Shown: positions 8,142 to 17,788, counted from the first letter of the stretch. The stretch: 64,000 bases of DNA from Granulibacter bethesdensis CGDNIH1 (GCF_000014285.2 NC_008343.2:2342501-2406500); one strand, 5' to 3'. Translations and numbers: made by a program. The notes: generated by a model from the letters alone, not told the origin.

Positions 8142-10097
8142 ATGCCAAAAGACATCCCTGCCGATCTGGCTTCTGAAGCCATCTCTGGCGATATGCTGGA
8201 ACAGGCCGTGCTGCGCGCCAGCATGGCTCTGCACCGGAAACAGCAGACGGACGGGCATTGGGTTTTCGAGCTGGAGGCCGATGCCACCATTCCGGCGGAA
8301 TATGTGCTGCTCGAACATTTTCTGGATCGGATCGACGACGATCTGGAGCGCAAGATCGGCGTCTATCTGCGGCGAATTCAGGGCGACCATGGCGGCTGGC
8401 CGCTGTTTCACGAAGGTGCTTTCAACCTTTCCGCCAGCGTCAAGGCGTACTACGCACTGAAAGCGATTGGGGACGATCCGGATGCGCCGCATATGCGCCG
8501 CGCCCGCGAAGCCATCCTGGCCGCAGGCGGGGCAGAGCGCAGCAATGTCTTCACCCGCATTCAACTGGCGCTGTTCGGGCAGATTCCCTGGCGCGGCGTA
8601 CCGGTCATGCCGGCTGAGCTGATGATCGCGCCCAAATGGTTTCCCATCAACATGTGGAAAGTCAGCTACTGGTCGCGCACCGTGATCGCACCGCTGCTGG
8701 TACTGATGGACCGCAAGCCGAAAGCACGCAATCCGCGCAACGTGCATGTGCGGGAGCTGTTCCTGCATGATCCCGACCGGATCAGGGACTGGATCCGTGG
8801 TCCATTCCGCTCCGGCTGGGGACATTTTTTCAAATATCTGGACAGCGTGCTGCGTGTTGTGGAGCCGGTGGCGCTGAAGCCCATGCGCCCGCGCAGCATC
8901 CGTCTGGCCGTGGATTTCGTGCGGGAGCGCCTGAATGGTGAGGACGGGCTGGGCGCAATTTATCCCGCCATGGCGAATAGCGTGATGATGTACGATGTGC
9001 TGGGCTACAGCCCCGATCATCCGGAGGCCGCGATTGCATGGGAAAGCGTCCGCAAGCTGCTGGTCATCAAGGAGGATGAGGCCTATTGCCAGCCCTGCCT
9101 CTCCCCCATCTGGGATACCGGCCTGTCGGGCCATGCCATGGCCGAAGCTGAGGGCGCTGTTTCCCCGGGTGTGGCAGCCGCCTGCGACTGGCTGCGGAAC
9201 CGTCAGATCACCGATGTGGTCGGCGACTGGGCTGAAATCCGTCCCGGTGTCCAGCCAGGTGGCTGGGCCTTCCAGTACAATAATGCCCATTACCCGGATG
9301 TGGACGATACCGCGGTCGTGGCCATGCTGCTGCACCGGCAGGGTGACCCGGCCCATGAGGAGAGCATCCGGAAAGCACGTGAGTGGATCATCGGGCTGCA
9401 ATGCCGCGACGGCGGCTGGGGGGCGTTCGATGCCGATAATGACAAGGATTATCTGAACCACATCCCCTTCGCCGATCATGGTGCGTTGCTGGATCCGCCG
9501 ACCGCCGATGTGACGGCACGCTGTATCTCCTTCCTCGCCCAGCTGGGTAATCCGGAAGACAAACCCGTGATCGACCGTGCCATGGCCTGGCTGCGCAAGG
9601 AGCAGGAGGCCGATGGAAGCTGGTTCGGCCGCTGGGGCACCAACTATATCTACGGCACATGGTCCGTATTGTGCGCCATGAATGTTGCCGGCATGCCGCA
9701 TGATGACCCCGCCATCCGGCGCGCGGTCAATTTTTTGGTGGCAACACAGCGCGAGGATGGCGGCTGGGGCGAGGATGAGGAAACCTATGACCCAGCCTCA
9801 GGCGCGCAGCCCGGTCGTTACAAGGAAAGCACCCCCAGCCAGACCGCCTGGGCGCTGATTGGTCTCATGGCCGCCGGGGAAGCCGAACATGAGGCGACAC
9901 GGCGCGGCATTGCCTATTTGCAGGCCACACAGAAGCCGGATGGGGAATGGGATGAAGCGGCCTATACGGCGGTTGGCTTCCCGCGGGTCTTCTACCTGAA
10001 ATATCACGGTTACAGACAGTTTTTCCCGTTGATGGCACTGTCCCGGTATAAAAATCTCCGTAGCAGCAATATGAAAAAAGTTTCGTTCGGATTCTGA
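8142..10097 (+). CDS. shc: Squalene--hopene cyclase
   Basis: Membrane-associated class II triterpene cyclase (651 aa, normal length) that converts squalene to hopene/diplopterol, the sterol-like lipids of these bacteria. The acid motif is seen in 'PDVDDTAVV' (DxDD type). Several QW-type repeats strengthen the double alpha-barrel, for example 'QTDGHWVFELEAD', 'GLQCRDGGWGAFDADND', 'QREDGGWGED' and 'QKPDGEWDEAAY'. 'STPSQTAWALIGLMAAG' is also conserved. It follows hpnE after 4 bases and completes squalene formation and cyclisation as one unit. Confidence 0.97.
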   Translation: MPKDIPADLASEAISGDMLEQAVLRASMALHRKQQTDGHWVFELEADATIPAEYVLLEHFLDRIDDDLERKIGVYLRRIQGDHGGWPLFHEGAFNLSASVKAYYALKAIGDDPDAPHMRRAREAILAAGGAERSNVFTRIQLALFGQIPWRGVPVMPAELMIAPKWFPINMWKVSYWSRTVIAPLLVLMDRKPKARNPRNVHVRELFLHDPDRIRDWIRGPFRSGWGHFFKYLDSVLRVVEPVALKPMRPRSIRLAVDFVRERLNGEDGLGAIYPAMANSVMMYDVLGYSPDHPEAAIAWESVRKLLVIKEDEAYCQPCLSPIWDTGLSGHAMAEAEGAVSPGVAAACDWLRNRQITDVVGDWAEIRPGVQPGGWAFQYNNAHYPDVDDTAVVAMLLHRQGDPAHEESIRKAREWIIGLQCRDGGWGAFDADNDKDYLNHIPFADHGALLDPPTADVTARCISFLAQLGNPEDKPVIDRAMAWLRKEQEADGSWFGRWGTNYIYGTWSVLCAMNVAGMPHDDPAIRRAVNFLVATQREDGGWGEDEETYDPASGAQPGRYKESTPSQTAWALIGLMAAGEAEHEATRRGIAYLQATQKPDGEWDEAAYTAVGFPRVFYLKYHGYRQFFPLMALSRYKNLRSSNMKKVSFGF

Positions 10098-10219
10098 TTT
10101 ATAAAGCTTTCGTTTCCGCGATGATGCGCTTATTCAGTCAGACGTCACAATAAGATTACCCATTATTCTTCTTATGATACGCTATGTTTTATAACAGGGC
10201 TTGAAGAAGGGTCTTTTTC

Positions 10220-13183
10220 CTGAACGTCATCGAGGGCACCTCATCCATTTCCGGTCTGAACCAGCAAGCATCCAATGAAGCAGCCATCAAGCCGGATCCG
10301 GAAGAACTGGCACCTGGGTGGCATGAAGGCTGCGCAGGCATTGCCAGACTGGCCGCACTGGCGTGCGATGCAGAGTGTGCGGTGCTCTATATCAACGCCG
10401 CCCCCGGTCAGTCCGCGTTTCTGGACATTCATGACGCAGGACAGGGGAAGTTGCCTTTTCTTCCTCCCACCTCTCTTTCTGCACTGGCAAAGGCCTTTAT
10501 GGCAGGCGAGGAACCGGTCATCCATATCCGGGATCAAGCGCTGCCAACGGAGGTGATCCGGCCTGTTTTTTTCGCCGCTCACCCCATTATAACGCCTTCT
10601 GGACGTAAGCAGGGCGCATTATGCGTCCTGGGGATGACAGCCCGGACGCTCTCCCCCGCACAGACCGATCGGCTGCTGGCCCTTGCCCGGCTGGCCGGCA
10701 TGCAGAGCGATCCCCCCGATGATCAATCCAACGATCAATCCGACCAGAACGGGCATGTCCCTGCGCAGAGCGACTTTCTGGAACTGCTGGGCACGTCTCC
10801 GGATTGTATGAAAATTCTGACGACAGACGGAAGGCTGCTGTTCATCAGCAATGCCGGCCTCAAGGCTCTGGGCATCGCCGATCCTTCCCATGTCATTGGC
10901 AAATCCTGGCCGCATTTATGGGACGAACCTGTGCGCTCCCAGGCCTTGGCGGCCGTTGCGAAAGCGCGATCAGGAGGGATCGGCCGTCTGGAAGGAACCA
11001 CCACCAACAGCCAGGGGGAATCCTCACATTGGGACATAATCATCACACCCCTGCTCGATCAAAAGGGCCGCATAACGCGCCTGATGGCCGTCTCCCGCGA
11101 CATTACCGAAGCACGGGAGGCCCAGCAGGCCCTTCAATACAGTGAAGCCCGTTTCCGGATGATGACGGAAAGCCTGCCACAGATCATCTGGATGACCGAT
11201 CAACAGGGAGATATTTTATACGTCAGCGAGAAATGGGAGCATTTCAGCGGTCGGTCGCCCCGGCATCTTCTTCAGAAAGGCCGCTGGATGAGTCTCGTCC
11301 ATCCGCATGACCGACAGACTCTCCGCACCGCCTGGGCGGCGGCAAGGCAGGAAGGCAGCCTGAAATGTGAATACCGCATGCGTCATCGCAGTGGGGGCTA
11401 TCGCTGGTTTCTGCTCACGGCACAACCGGAACCCGATCCCGCCACGGGGGAACCGCTTCGCTGGTTCGGCAGCTGCACGGATATCGATGTGGAGCGAAAC
11501 ATCCGGGAGGCCCTCGCCGCCCGCAGCCAGGGACTGGAACAGGAAATCGCCCACCATGTGCAGGAACTGGAACGCATCTGGTGCCTGTCCCGCGATCTTC
11601 TGGCCATCCTCCGGTACGATGGCCGCATTCTGAGCATCAATCCGGCCTGGCAAGCCATATTGGGGTGGGACAACGTCAAGGATATCGAAAATCCCATCGA
11701 TATCTTGTGTCACCCGGATGATCTGGCGGAAGTCGAACGCTCAATGGAACAGATGCGGCAAGGGCAGACAGTCGTCAGCCAACCTGTCCGTATTCTTCAT
11801 GTCGATGGCAGCTACCGATGGATTTCATGGAATGCTGTACCGTTTGACGGGTTGATCTATGCAACCGGACGCGATGTTACAGATCTCATCTCAGCCGAAG
11901 AACACCGCAAGGAACTGGAAGCACAGCTGCACCAGTCACAAAAAATGGAAGCGGTCGGGCAACTGACCGGTGGGATTGCGCATGACTTCAATAATTTGCT
12001 GACAGCCCTCCGCGGCAGTCTGGAACTGATACAGACCAATCTGGATCGCGGACGCCTGCAATCCCTGCCACGCTATATTGCCACCGCCCATCAAGCGGTG
12101 GAGCGAGGGGCATCCCTGACCCACCGTCTTCTGGCTTTCTCACGGCGTCAGACCTTGTCACCATGCATACTTGATCCGGCAAGCCTGATGACCGGCATGG
12201 CTGAACTGATCAAAAGTATTTGTGGCCCCTCCATTCAGGTTCAGACCAGTTTTCAGTCAATGCCTGCATTGATTCAATGTGATCCCAATCAACTGGAAAA
12301 CGGATTGCTGAATCTGGTGATCAATGCACGCGATGCCATGCCGCAGGGTGGAACCCTGATCATAGAGACAGGCATCATACAGATACCGGATCGACATGTC
12401 AGCGAAGTAAACGAAACATGGCTTGACAGCGCGCTTTCCAATTTCCAACCCGGTGATTACGTGGTCATCGCCGTGCAGGATACCGGTATAGGAATGACTG
12501 AGGATGTCATGAGGCGTGCTTTCGATCCGTTCTTCACGACAAAACCGATTGGTCAGGGAACCGGACTTGGCCTGTCGATGATTTACGGTTTCATCAAACA
12601 GACGGGCGGCCATATACGACTGAAATCATCTCTCGGATCAGGAACAACAATCCGTCTTTATTTTCCCTGTTATCATGGTGATCTTTCCACTGCCCACCAT
12701 ACCGGACAGATGACAGGTTTTTTTGCATCCACCTCCACTTCATCCTCTCATCCAGCCAGTGGTACAATTATGGTTGTGGATGATGAAGAGGCGATCCGCC
12801 ATTTGATCAAGGAAACCCTTCAGGATCAGGGATACAAAATCCTGTTGGCCGATCATGCCGCAGCAGCACTGAGGCTGCTGAAAAACACTTTGCAGAATGG
12901 ACACAGGATTGACGGTCTGATTACGGATATCGGCCTGCCCGGCAGCATGAACGGCCGGGAGCTGGCAGCAGAAGCCCTGTCACTTATTCCTGACCTGCCT
13001 GTCCTTTTGATGACGGGATATGACTGTACCCCTCACGCTGCAGACAGGCTGAGCACATATGTACAGGAAAATCTGGATATTCTGGCCAAGCCGTTCAGTA
13101 TGGATATGCTGTTGAAAAAACTAAGCTCAGTACTGGAGCCATCTTTTCAGCAGCGGACAAATCGACCGACTTTTAACAACTGA
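10220..13183 (+). CDS. Hybrid PAS-domain sensor histidine kinase with C-terminal receiver
   Basis: A large soluble hybrid kinase. The order is: GAF-like region ('ARLAALACDAECAVLYINA'), PAS near 'DCMKILTTDGRLLFISN', PAS with PAC ('IIWMTDQQGDILYVSEKWEHF'), PAS near 'DLLAILRYDGRILSINPAW', HisKA with the phospho-His in 'LTGGIAHDFNNLLT', ATPase ('NARDAMPQGG', 'DTGIGMTEDV', 'GTGLGLSMIYGF'), and a receiver with 'MVVDDEE' and Asp in 'ITDIGLPG'. The first canonical start, GTG at 10382, would cut the GAF domain. The frame stays open back to 10205, and a CTG at 10220 lies 8-9 bases after AGAAGGG, so I place the start there with caution. No partner regulator is nearby. Confidence 0.75.
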   Translation: MNVIEGTSSISGLNQQASNEAAIKPDPEELAPGWHEGCAGIARLAALACDAECAVLYINAAPGQSAFLDIHDAGQGKLPFLPPTSLSALAKAFMAGEEPVIHIRDQALPTEVIRPVFFAAHPIITPSGRKQGALCVLGMTARTLSPAQTDRLLALARLAGMQSDPPDDQSNDQSDQNGHVPAQSDFLELLGTSPDCMKILTTDGRLLFISNAGLKALGIADPSHVIGKSWPHLWDEPVRSQALAAVAKARSGGIGRLEGTTTNSQGESSHWDIIITPLLDQKGRITRLMAVSRDITEAREAQQALQYSEARFRMMTESLPQIIWMTDQQGDILYVSEKWEHFSGRSPRHLLQKGRWMSLVHPHDRQTLRTAWAAARQEGSLKCEYRMRHRSGGYRWFLLTAQPEPDPATGEPLRWFGSCTDIDVERNIREALAARSQGLEQEIAHHVQELERIWCLSRDLLAILRYDGRILSINPAWQAILGWDNVKDIENPIDILCHPDDLAEVERSMEQMRQGQTVVSQPVRILHVDGSYRWISWNAVPFDGLIYATGRDVTDLISAEEHRKELEAQLHQSQKMEAVGQLTGGIAHDFNNLLTALRGSLELIQTNLDRGRLQSLPRYIATAHQAVERGASLTHRLLAFSRRQTLSPCILDPASLMTGMAELIKSICGPSIQVQTSFQSMPALIQCDPNQLENGLLNLVINARDAMPQGGTLIIETGIIQIPDRHVSEVNETWLDSALSNFQPGDYVVIAVQDTGIGMTEDVMRRAFDPFFTTKPIGQGTGLGLSMIYGFIKQTGGHIRLKSSLGSGTTIRLYFPCYHGDLSTAHHTGQMTGFFASTSTSSSHPASGTIMVVDDEEAIRHLIKETLQDQGYKILLADHAAAALRLLKNTLQNGHRIDGLITDIGLPGSMNGRELAAEALSLIPDLPVLLMTGYDCTPHAADRLSTYVQENLDILAKPFSMDMLLKKLSSVLEPSFQQRTNRPTFNN

Positions 13184-13200
13184 AGTTTTTCAGGATTTTT

Positions 13201-14151
13201 ATGATCAAGAAGATTACGCCGCTGCTGATTACCCATAGCGGAAAATTCCATTGCGATGAGGTGTTCGCCTACGCCGTATTGCGTTTTGCTCTCGGTCTTT
13301 CCAGATCGGGTGAGGACCATGTGCTTCTACGCACCCGCAAGCCGGAGCTGATCGAAACCGGCGATATCGTTTTTGATGTCGGGCTGATCTCGGATCCTTC
13401 CAATAACCGGTTTGATCATCATCAGATCGGTGCACCTACGCGGGAGGATGGCACGCCTTTTTCCTCTGCCGGGCTGGTCTGGCAGATATATGGGGAACGT
13501 GCCGTCGCCTCCCTGCTCGCACCGCAGGATGCTGCCTTCGCCCCTGCCATCGCCACGGCTCTGGATGGAAAATTGGTGAAGCGCATTGACGAAATCGACA
13601 ATGGTGTTTCGGCTTCAGGCCCGGTTGTTCGTAACTCTCTTGATCTTGCAGCGCTCGTCGGCGATTTCAACCCGCCCTGGGACAGCCCCGATGCCAACGG
13701 CCCCACGGCCGGAGATGACGCCTTCCAGCATGCGACCGCCATGGTGGCCGGTGTACTGGCACGCCAGGTCGATATCCAGCGCTCCAAGCTTCAGGCTGAG
13801 GCACTGGTCCTGGCGGCGCATGCGGCGGCTGATGATAAACGCCTGCTGGTGCTGGAGACCGGCATGCCATGGAAAAATGTCGTGTTCAGCCACGATCTTC
13901 CGGTATTACTGGCGGTCTCCCCTGCCTCCAATGGCAACTGGATGGTCGATACCGTGCCGCCAGAACCCGGCTCCTTTGCCCAACGCCTGCCTTTGCCGGA
14001 AAGCTGGGCCGGCCTACAGGGTGCTGATCTCGCGGCCGTCAGCGGTGTGGCCGATGCCGTCTTCGTGCATGTGCGCCGCTTTGTAGGCGGTGCCAAAACC
14101 CGTGAAGGGGCTATTGCGCTGGCTCACAAGGCTTTGGCGCAGGCAGGCTGA
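13201..14151 (+). CDS. MYG1-family (UPF0160) metal-dependent hydrolase
   Basis: A 316-aa protein of the MYG1/UPF0160 family, DHH-like phosphoesterases; the eukaryotic member is a 3'-5' RNA exonuclease. The N-terminal signature 'THSGKFHCDEVFAYAVLR' and the metal site 'FDVGLISDPSNNRFDHHQIG' are present, as is the C-terminal 'GLQGADLAAVSGVADAVFVH'. The start ATG has AGGA upstream and lies 17 bases after the kinase stop. The bacterial role is not established; RNA processing is the inference from the family. Confidence 0.9.
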   Translation: MIKKITPLLITHSGKFHCDEVFAYAVLRFALGLSRSGEDHVLLRTRKPELIETGDIVFDVGLISDPSNNRFDHHQIGAPTREDGTPFSSAGLVWQIYGERAVASLLAPQDAAFAPAIATALDGKLVKRIDEIDNGVSASGPVVRNSLDLAALVGDFNPPWDSPDANGPTAGDDAFQHATAMVAGVLARQVDIQRSKLQAEALVLAAHAAADDKRLLVLETGMPWKNVVFSHDLPVLLAVSPASNGNWMVDTVPPEPGSFAQRLPLPESWAGLQGADLAAVSGVADAVFVHVRRFVGGAKTREGAIALAHKALAQAG

Positions 14152-14166
14152 CCGGGCTGCCGAAAA

Positions 14167-14188
14167 AAGGGGAGCCGAAGCTCCCCTT
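14167..14188 (-). terminator. Rho-independent terminator between convergent genes
   Basis: A perfect 9-bp stem, AAGGGGAGC / GCTCCCCTT, with a CGAA loop. An A-run on the + side becomes a U-run on the minus strand, so it mainly ends the leftward mgs-gmaS unit whose stop is at 14209. It may also limit read-through from the MYG1-like gene. Confidence 0.85.
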
Positions 14189-14208
14189 GATCTGCATCCG
14201 CTCAGGAC

Positions 14209-15516
14209 TCAGCAATCCAGTGTCTGCTGCCGTTCCCAATCGGTGAGATGATACATGTATTCATCCCATTCCCGCTGCCGCAGCTTGACGTAACTGTCCA
14301 CCACATCAGGACCGAATGCCGCACGGATGACTTCCGAACCTTTCAGGGCTCGCAACGCATCCAGCAGATTGCCCGGCAGCCTGCGCACATTGTCGAGCTT
14401 CGCGGCATCCCGATACATGTCGATATCCAACGGCTCTCCGGGATCGCCTTTCGTCTCGATCCCGTACAATCCAGCGGCCAGAATAGCGGCAGGCAGCAAA
14501 TAGGGATTGGCCGCATTATCAGGCAATCTGATTTCCATCCGTCCGCCTGCCGGCACACGAATCATGTGAGTACGGTTGTCACCGGCATAGGTCACCGTAT
14601 TCGGCGCCCAGGTCGAACCTGACAGGCCAGGCGGCGCAATAATCCGCTTGAAGGAATTGACCGTCGGATTGGTAATCGCACATAGCGCATCAGAACATTC
14701 CATCAGGCCGGAGATAAAATGATACCCCAGCGCAGACAGACCAAGCCCGCGTGAATCGGCTGGATCGTCCAGAAGATTACTCTCCCCGTTCCACAGCGAC
14801 ATATGCATATGGCAGCCGCTTCCGGTACGGTTCAGGAACGGTTTCGGCATGAAGGTCGCGCGCAGACCGTGCTTTTCCGCAATCGTACGCACCATATATT
14901 TAAAGAAAGTAGTACGGTCAGCCGTTATCAGAGCATCAGCATAATTCCAGTTCATTTCAAACTGGCCGTTTCCGTCCTCATGATCGTTCTGATATGGTCC
15001 CCAGCCCAGCGCCGTCATGTAATCGCATATCTCGCTGATCACATCATAACGGCGCATCAAAGCGCCCTGATCATAACAAGGTTTGCTGGAAGTATCGAGT
15101 GTATCGCCAATAGATGTGCCCGATGGATCCAGCAGGAAAAACTCAGGCTCCACACCGGTTTTCAGTGTAATTCCTTTTTCCGCAGCATCCTGTTTCATTT
15201 TCTTCAGAACGTTGCGTGGCCCCTGTGGCAGAATCTTGCCGCCCATATGCAAATCGGCCGCCAGCCAACCGACTTCCGGTTTCCATGGAAGCTGGATCAG
15301 GCTGTCCGGATCAGGCACCGCATTCACGTCAGGATGAGCAGGCGTCAAATCAAGCCAGCTTGCAAACCCCGCGAAACCCGCGCCTGATTTGACCATGCCA
15401 TCAATGGCCGCTGCTGGTACCAGCTTTGCACGGTTAGTACCAAAAAGATCTACATAGGATATGAGGAAATAGCGAATACCCCTTTTTTTCGCTTCCTCTG
15501 ACAAGATGGTCGCCAT
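14209..15516 (-). CDS. gmaS: Type III glutamine synthetase / gamma-glutamylmethylamide synthetase
   Basis: A 435-aa glutamine-synthetase-fold ligase of the GlnT/GmaS group. Start ATG at 15516 (MATILSEEAKKRGIRY) has GAGAGG 8 bases upstream; an ATG at 15549 does not. 'FLISYVDLFGTNRAKLVP' and 'FAGFASWLDL' are typical, with catalytic-site segments 'GVEPEFFLLD', 'NGQFEMNWNYADALITAD', 'GSGCHMHMSLW' and 'RVPAGGRMEIRLPDNAANPY'. Because it follows three glutamate-synthase-like subunits, the GmaS activity (glutamate + methylamine + ATP to gamma-glutamylmethylamide) is the attractive reading; plain glutamine synthesis (glnT) is the alternative. Confidence 0.85.
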   Translation of the reverse strand: MATILSEEAKKRGIRYFLISYVDLFGTNRAKLVPAAAIDGMVKSGAGFAGFASWLDLTPAHPDVNAVPDPDSLIQLPWKPEVGWLAADLHMGGKILPQGPRNVLKKMKQDAAEKGITLKTGVEPEFFLLDPSGTSIGDTLDTSSKPCYDQGALMRRYDVISEICDYMTALGWGPYQNDHEDGNGQFEMNWNYADALITADRTTFFKYMVRTIAEKHGLRATFMPKPFLNRTGSGCHMHMSLWNGESNLLDDPADSRGLGLSALGYHFISGLMECSDALCAITNPTVNSFKRIIAPPGLSGSTWAPNTVTYAGDNRTHMIRVPAGGRMEIRLPDNAANPYLLPAAILAAGLYGIETKGDPGEPLDIDMYRDAAKLDNVRRLPGNLLDALRALKGSEVIRAAFGPDVVDSYVKLRQREWDEYMYHLTDWERQQTLDC

Positions 15517-15702
15517 TGGCGTTTTCCTCTCCAGGACGGCCTGCTTCATGCGGCTGTCAATGCACCCGGGCCCGTTACCAATGATGATTTCACGCCCGCT
15601 TCATGCAGACAGCAAACGGGACTATGAAAGATGGCAGCGGGCGACATGATCAACCCTGTAATCGGCGTTTCCCGGCTGTTTTATACCGGTTATGATTTTG
15701 TT

Positions 15703-15732
15703 ATGGCTGGCACATCGAACTGTGCCAGCCAT
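15703..15732. other. Strong stem-loop between mgsC and gmaS
   Basis: A perfect 12-bp inverted repeat, ATGGCTGGCACA / TGTGCCAGCCAT, with a 6-base loop, located 19 bases beyond the mgsC stop. In the leftward direction it is followed by AACAAAATC rather than a U-run, so it looks less like a terminator than an mRNA-stabilising or processing hairpin that could set mgsC and gmaS at different levels. Confidence 0.6.
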
Positions 15733-15750
15733 TTTATCTGTCTTGGTGTC

Positions 15751-17097
15751 TCAGCCCGGCTGAAGCCCGGGAATCCAGTTCGTGCCAGCCAGCGGAACCC
15801 GTGCCATCGCAGCAGCCTCCATGGTCAGGGCAACGAGATCTTCCGGTTCCAGATTATGCACATGGCTCTTGCCGCAAGCCCGGGCAATCGTCTGTGCTTC
15901 CAGCGTCAGGACAGAAAGATAGTTGGCAATACGCCGACCGCCCAATACCGGGTCAAGCCGCGCCGACAGAACCGGATCCTGCGTGGTAATACCGGCCGGG
16001 TCACGCCCTTCATGCCAGTCATCATAAGCCCCCGCCGTCGTACCGAGCTTGGCATATTCTTCTTCCAGCGCAGGATCATTGTCACCCAGCGCAATCAGCG
16101 CACCGGTTCCAACCGCCACCGCATCAGCACCGAGTGCCAGCGCCTTCGCCACATCCGCCCCCATGCGAATACCGCCGGAGACGATCAGCTGCACCTTGCG
16201 ATGCATGCCCAGATCCTGCAACGCCTGCACCGCCGGACGAATAGCAGCGAGAATGGGGAGGCCGACATTTTCGATGAACACTTCCTGTGTCGCCGCCGTG
16301 CCGCCCTGCATACCATCCAGCACCACGACATCTGCACCAGCTTTCACAGCCAATGCCGTATCGTAATACGGACGGGACGCCCCAACCTTTACGTAAATCG
16401 GTTTTTCCCAACCGGTGATTTCGCGCAGTTCCAGAATCTTGATTTCCAGATCATCCGGGCCGGTCCAGTCGGGATGACGACAGGCCGAACGCTGATCAAT
16501 TCCGGGAGGCAGGCAGCGCATCTTCGCAACGCGCTCAGTAATTTTCTGGCCAAGCAGCATACCGCCACCACCCGGTTTGGCACCCTGACCAATCACAATC
16601 TCGATCGCATCGGCGCGCCGCAGATCATCGGGATTCATGCCATAGCGGCTGGGCAGATACTGATAGACCAGCGTCTGGCTATGTCCCCGCTCCTCCTGTG
16701 TCATGCCACCATCACCCGTGGTGGTGGAAGTGCCGACGGTTGTCGCACCCCGTCCCAAGGCTTCCTTCGCCGCACCGGACAGCGCGCCAAAGCTCATACC
16801 CGCGATGGTGACAGGAATTTTCAGATGAATCGGCTTTTTGGCATATCGCGTGCCAAGCCACACATCCGTACCGCATTTCTCGCGATACCCTTCCAGCGGA
16901 TAGCGGCTGATGGAAGCACCAACAAACAGCAGATCATCGAAATGCGGAACCCGGCGCTTCGCGCCACCACCACGTATGTCGTAGATGCCGGTTGCGGCGG
17001 CACGACGAATCTGGCCAATCGTATATTCATCGAATGTCGAGGACGCACGCGGCGGCGTCCACAGGGCGTCATCCTGTCTGGGCGGGGATGCGGTCAT
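15751..17097 (-). CDS. mgsC: Glutamate-synthase-like FMN subunit (MgsC/GlxD type)
   Basis: A 448-aa protein matching the FMN-binding synthase domain of glutamate synthase: 'IAGMSFGALSGAAKEALGRGA', 'GDGGMTQEER', 'AIEIVIGQGAKPGGGGMLLG', 'VVLDGMQGGTAATQEVF', 'LIVSGGIRMGADVAKALALGADAV'. The Cys-containing stretch 'MRCLPPGIDQRSACRHPDW' is typical of the stand-alone GlxD/MgsC group. Start ATG at 17097 lies one base after the mgsB stop. In N-methylglutamate synthase this subunit makes N-methylglutamate from methylamine and glutamate. Confidence 0.87.
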   Translation of the reverse strand: MTASPPRQDDALWTPPRASSTFDEYTIGQIRRAAATGIYDIRGGGAKRRVPHFDDLLFVGASISRYPLEGYREKCGTDVWLGTRYAKKPIHLKIPVTIAGMSFGALSGAAKEALGRGATTVGTSTTTGDGGMTQEERGHSQTLVYQYLPSRYGMNPDDLRRADAIEIVIGQGAKPGGGGMLLGQKITERVAKMRCLPPGIDQRSACRHPDWTGPDDLEIKILELREITGWEKPIYVKVGASRPYYDTALAVKAGADVVVLDGMQGGTAATQEVFIENVGLPILAAIRPAVQALQDLGMHRKVQLIVSGGIRMGADVAKALALGADAVAVGTGALIALGDNDPALEEEYAKLGTTAGAYDDWHEGRDPAGITTQDPVLSARLDPVLGGRRIANYLSVLTLEAQTIARACGKSHVHNLEPEDLVALTMEAAAMARVPLAGTNWIPGLQPG

Positions 17098-17098
17098 G

Positions 17099-17788
17099 TC
17101 AGTAAGCTCCCGCGTTATCGAGATGGAAATTATAAAGTCGGCGTGCCGATCCATAGCGACGGAATTCAGCAGGATCGACCTGACCTTCCAGTCCGGCACG
17201 CCTGAACAGGTCGAATAATTCCTGCTTGTGCTCGTCACGCATTTCTTTTTCGATACAGTCCGTGCCAAGGCTTTTCACTGATCCGCGCACGAACAGACGC
17301 GCCTCATACAGGCTGTCGCCCAACGCCTCTCCGGCATCACCGAATACGACCAGGCGACCGGCCTGTCCCATAAAGGCGCTCATATGGCCGATGCTGCCAC
17401 CGACAACAATCTCCACACCTTTCATGGAAATACCGCAGCGGGACGATGCATTACCGTCGATGCGCAGAATGCCGCCCCATGCTGTTGCGCCCGCCGAAGC
17501 CGAGGCGTCACCCTTTACATGCACAAAGCCGGACAGCATGTTTTCCGCTACACCTACGCCGACATTGCCGTTGACAACGACATGAGCCTGCTTGTTCATA
17601 CCCGCACAGTAATATCCGGCGTTACCGTCAATCTCTACAGAGACGGGTGCATCCAGACCAACGGCAATGGCATGCGCACCTTCCGGATTAACAACCGTCC
17701 AGTGACTTTCATTGGTGTTTTCATGCAGCGCATGCAATGCGCCGTTCAGATCGCGCAAGGGCGTGGTAGCCAGATCAAAGGACGGCAT
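17099..17788 (-). CDS. mgsB: Glutamate-synthase-like GXGXG subunit (MgsB/GlxC type)
   Basis: A 229-aa stand-alone version of the GXGXG right-handed beta-helix domain found at the C-terminus of glutamate synthase. The repeating pattern is visible in 'VEIDGNAGYYCAGMNKQAHVVVNGNVGVGVAENM', 'VHVKGDASASAGATAWGG' and 'IVVGGSIGHMSAFMGQAG'. I start at the ATG at 17788, which shares one base with the upstream stop (TGATG), indicating translational coupling; an upstream GTG would add 15 residues that overlap mgsA. Structural subunit of the three-part synthase. Confidence 0.87.
   Translation of the reverse strand: MPSFDLATTPLRDLNGALHALHENTNESHWTVVNPEGAHAIAVGLDAPVSVEIDGNAGYYCAGMNKQAHVVVNGNVGVGVAENMLSGFVHVKGDASASAGATAWGGILRIDGNASSRCGISMKGVEIVVGGSIGHMSAFMGQAGRLVVFGDAGEALGDSLYEARLFVRGSVKSLGTDCIEKEMRDEHKQELFDLFRRAGLEGQVDPAEFRRYGSARRLYNFHLDNAGAY

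Noticed and set aside
8115-9701. A 528-codon minus-strand frame opposite shc
   Set aside because: The sense strand encodes an unmistakable squalene-hopene cyclase with QW repeats; the antisense product has no domain.
15631-17205. A 524-codon open frame opposite mgsC
   Set aside because: Composition is typical of an antisense shadow, and the minus-strand frame is a clear glutamate-synthase FMN domain.
17098-17268. Extended N-terminus for the FMN subunit mgsC
   Set aside because: The extra 57 residues overlap the mgsB C-terminus and do not resemble the family; the ATG at 17097 is one base after the mgsB stop.
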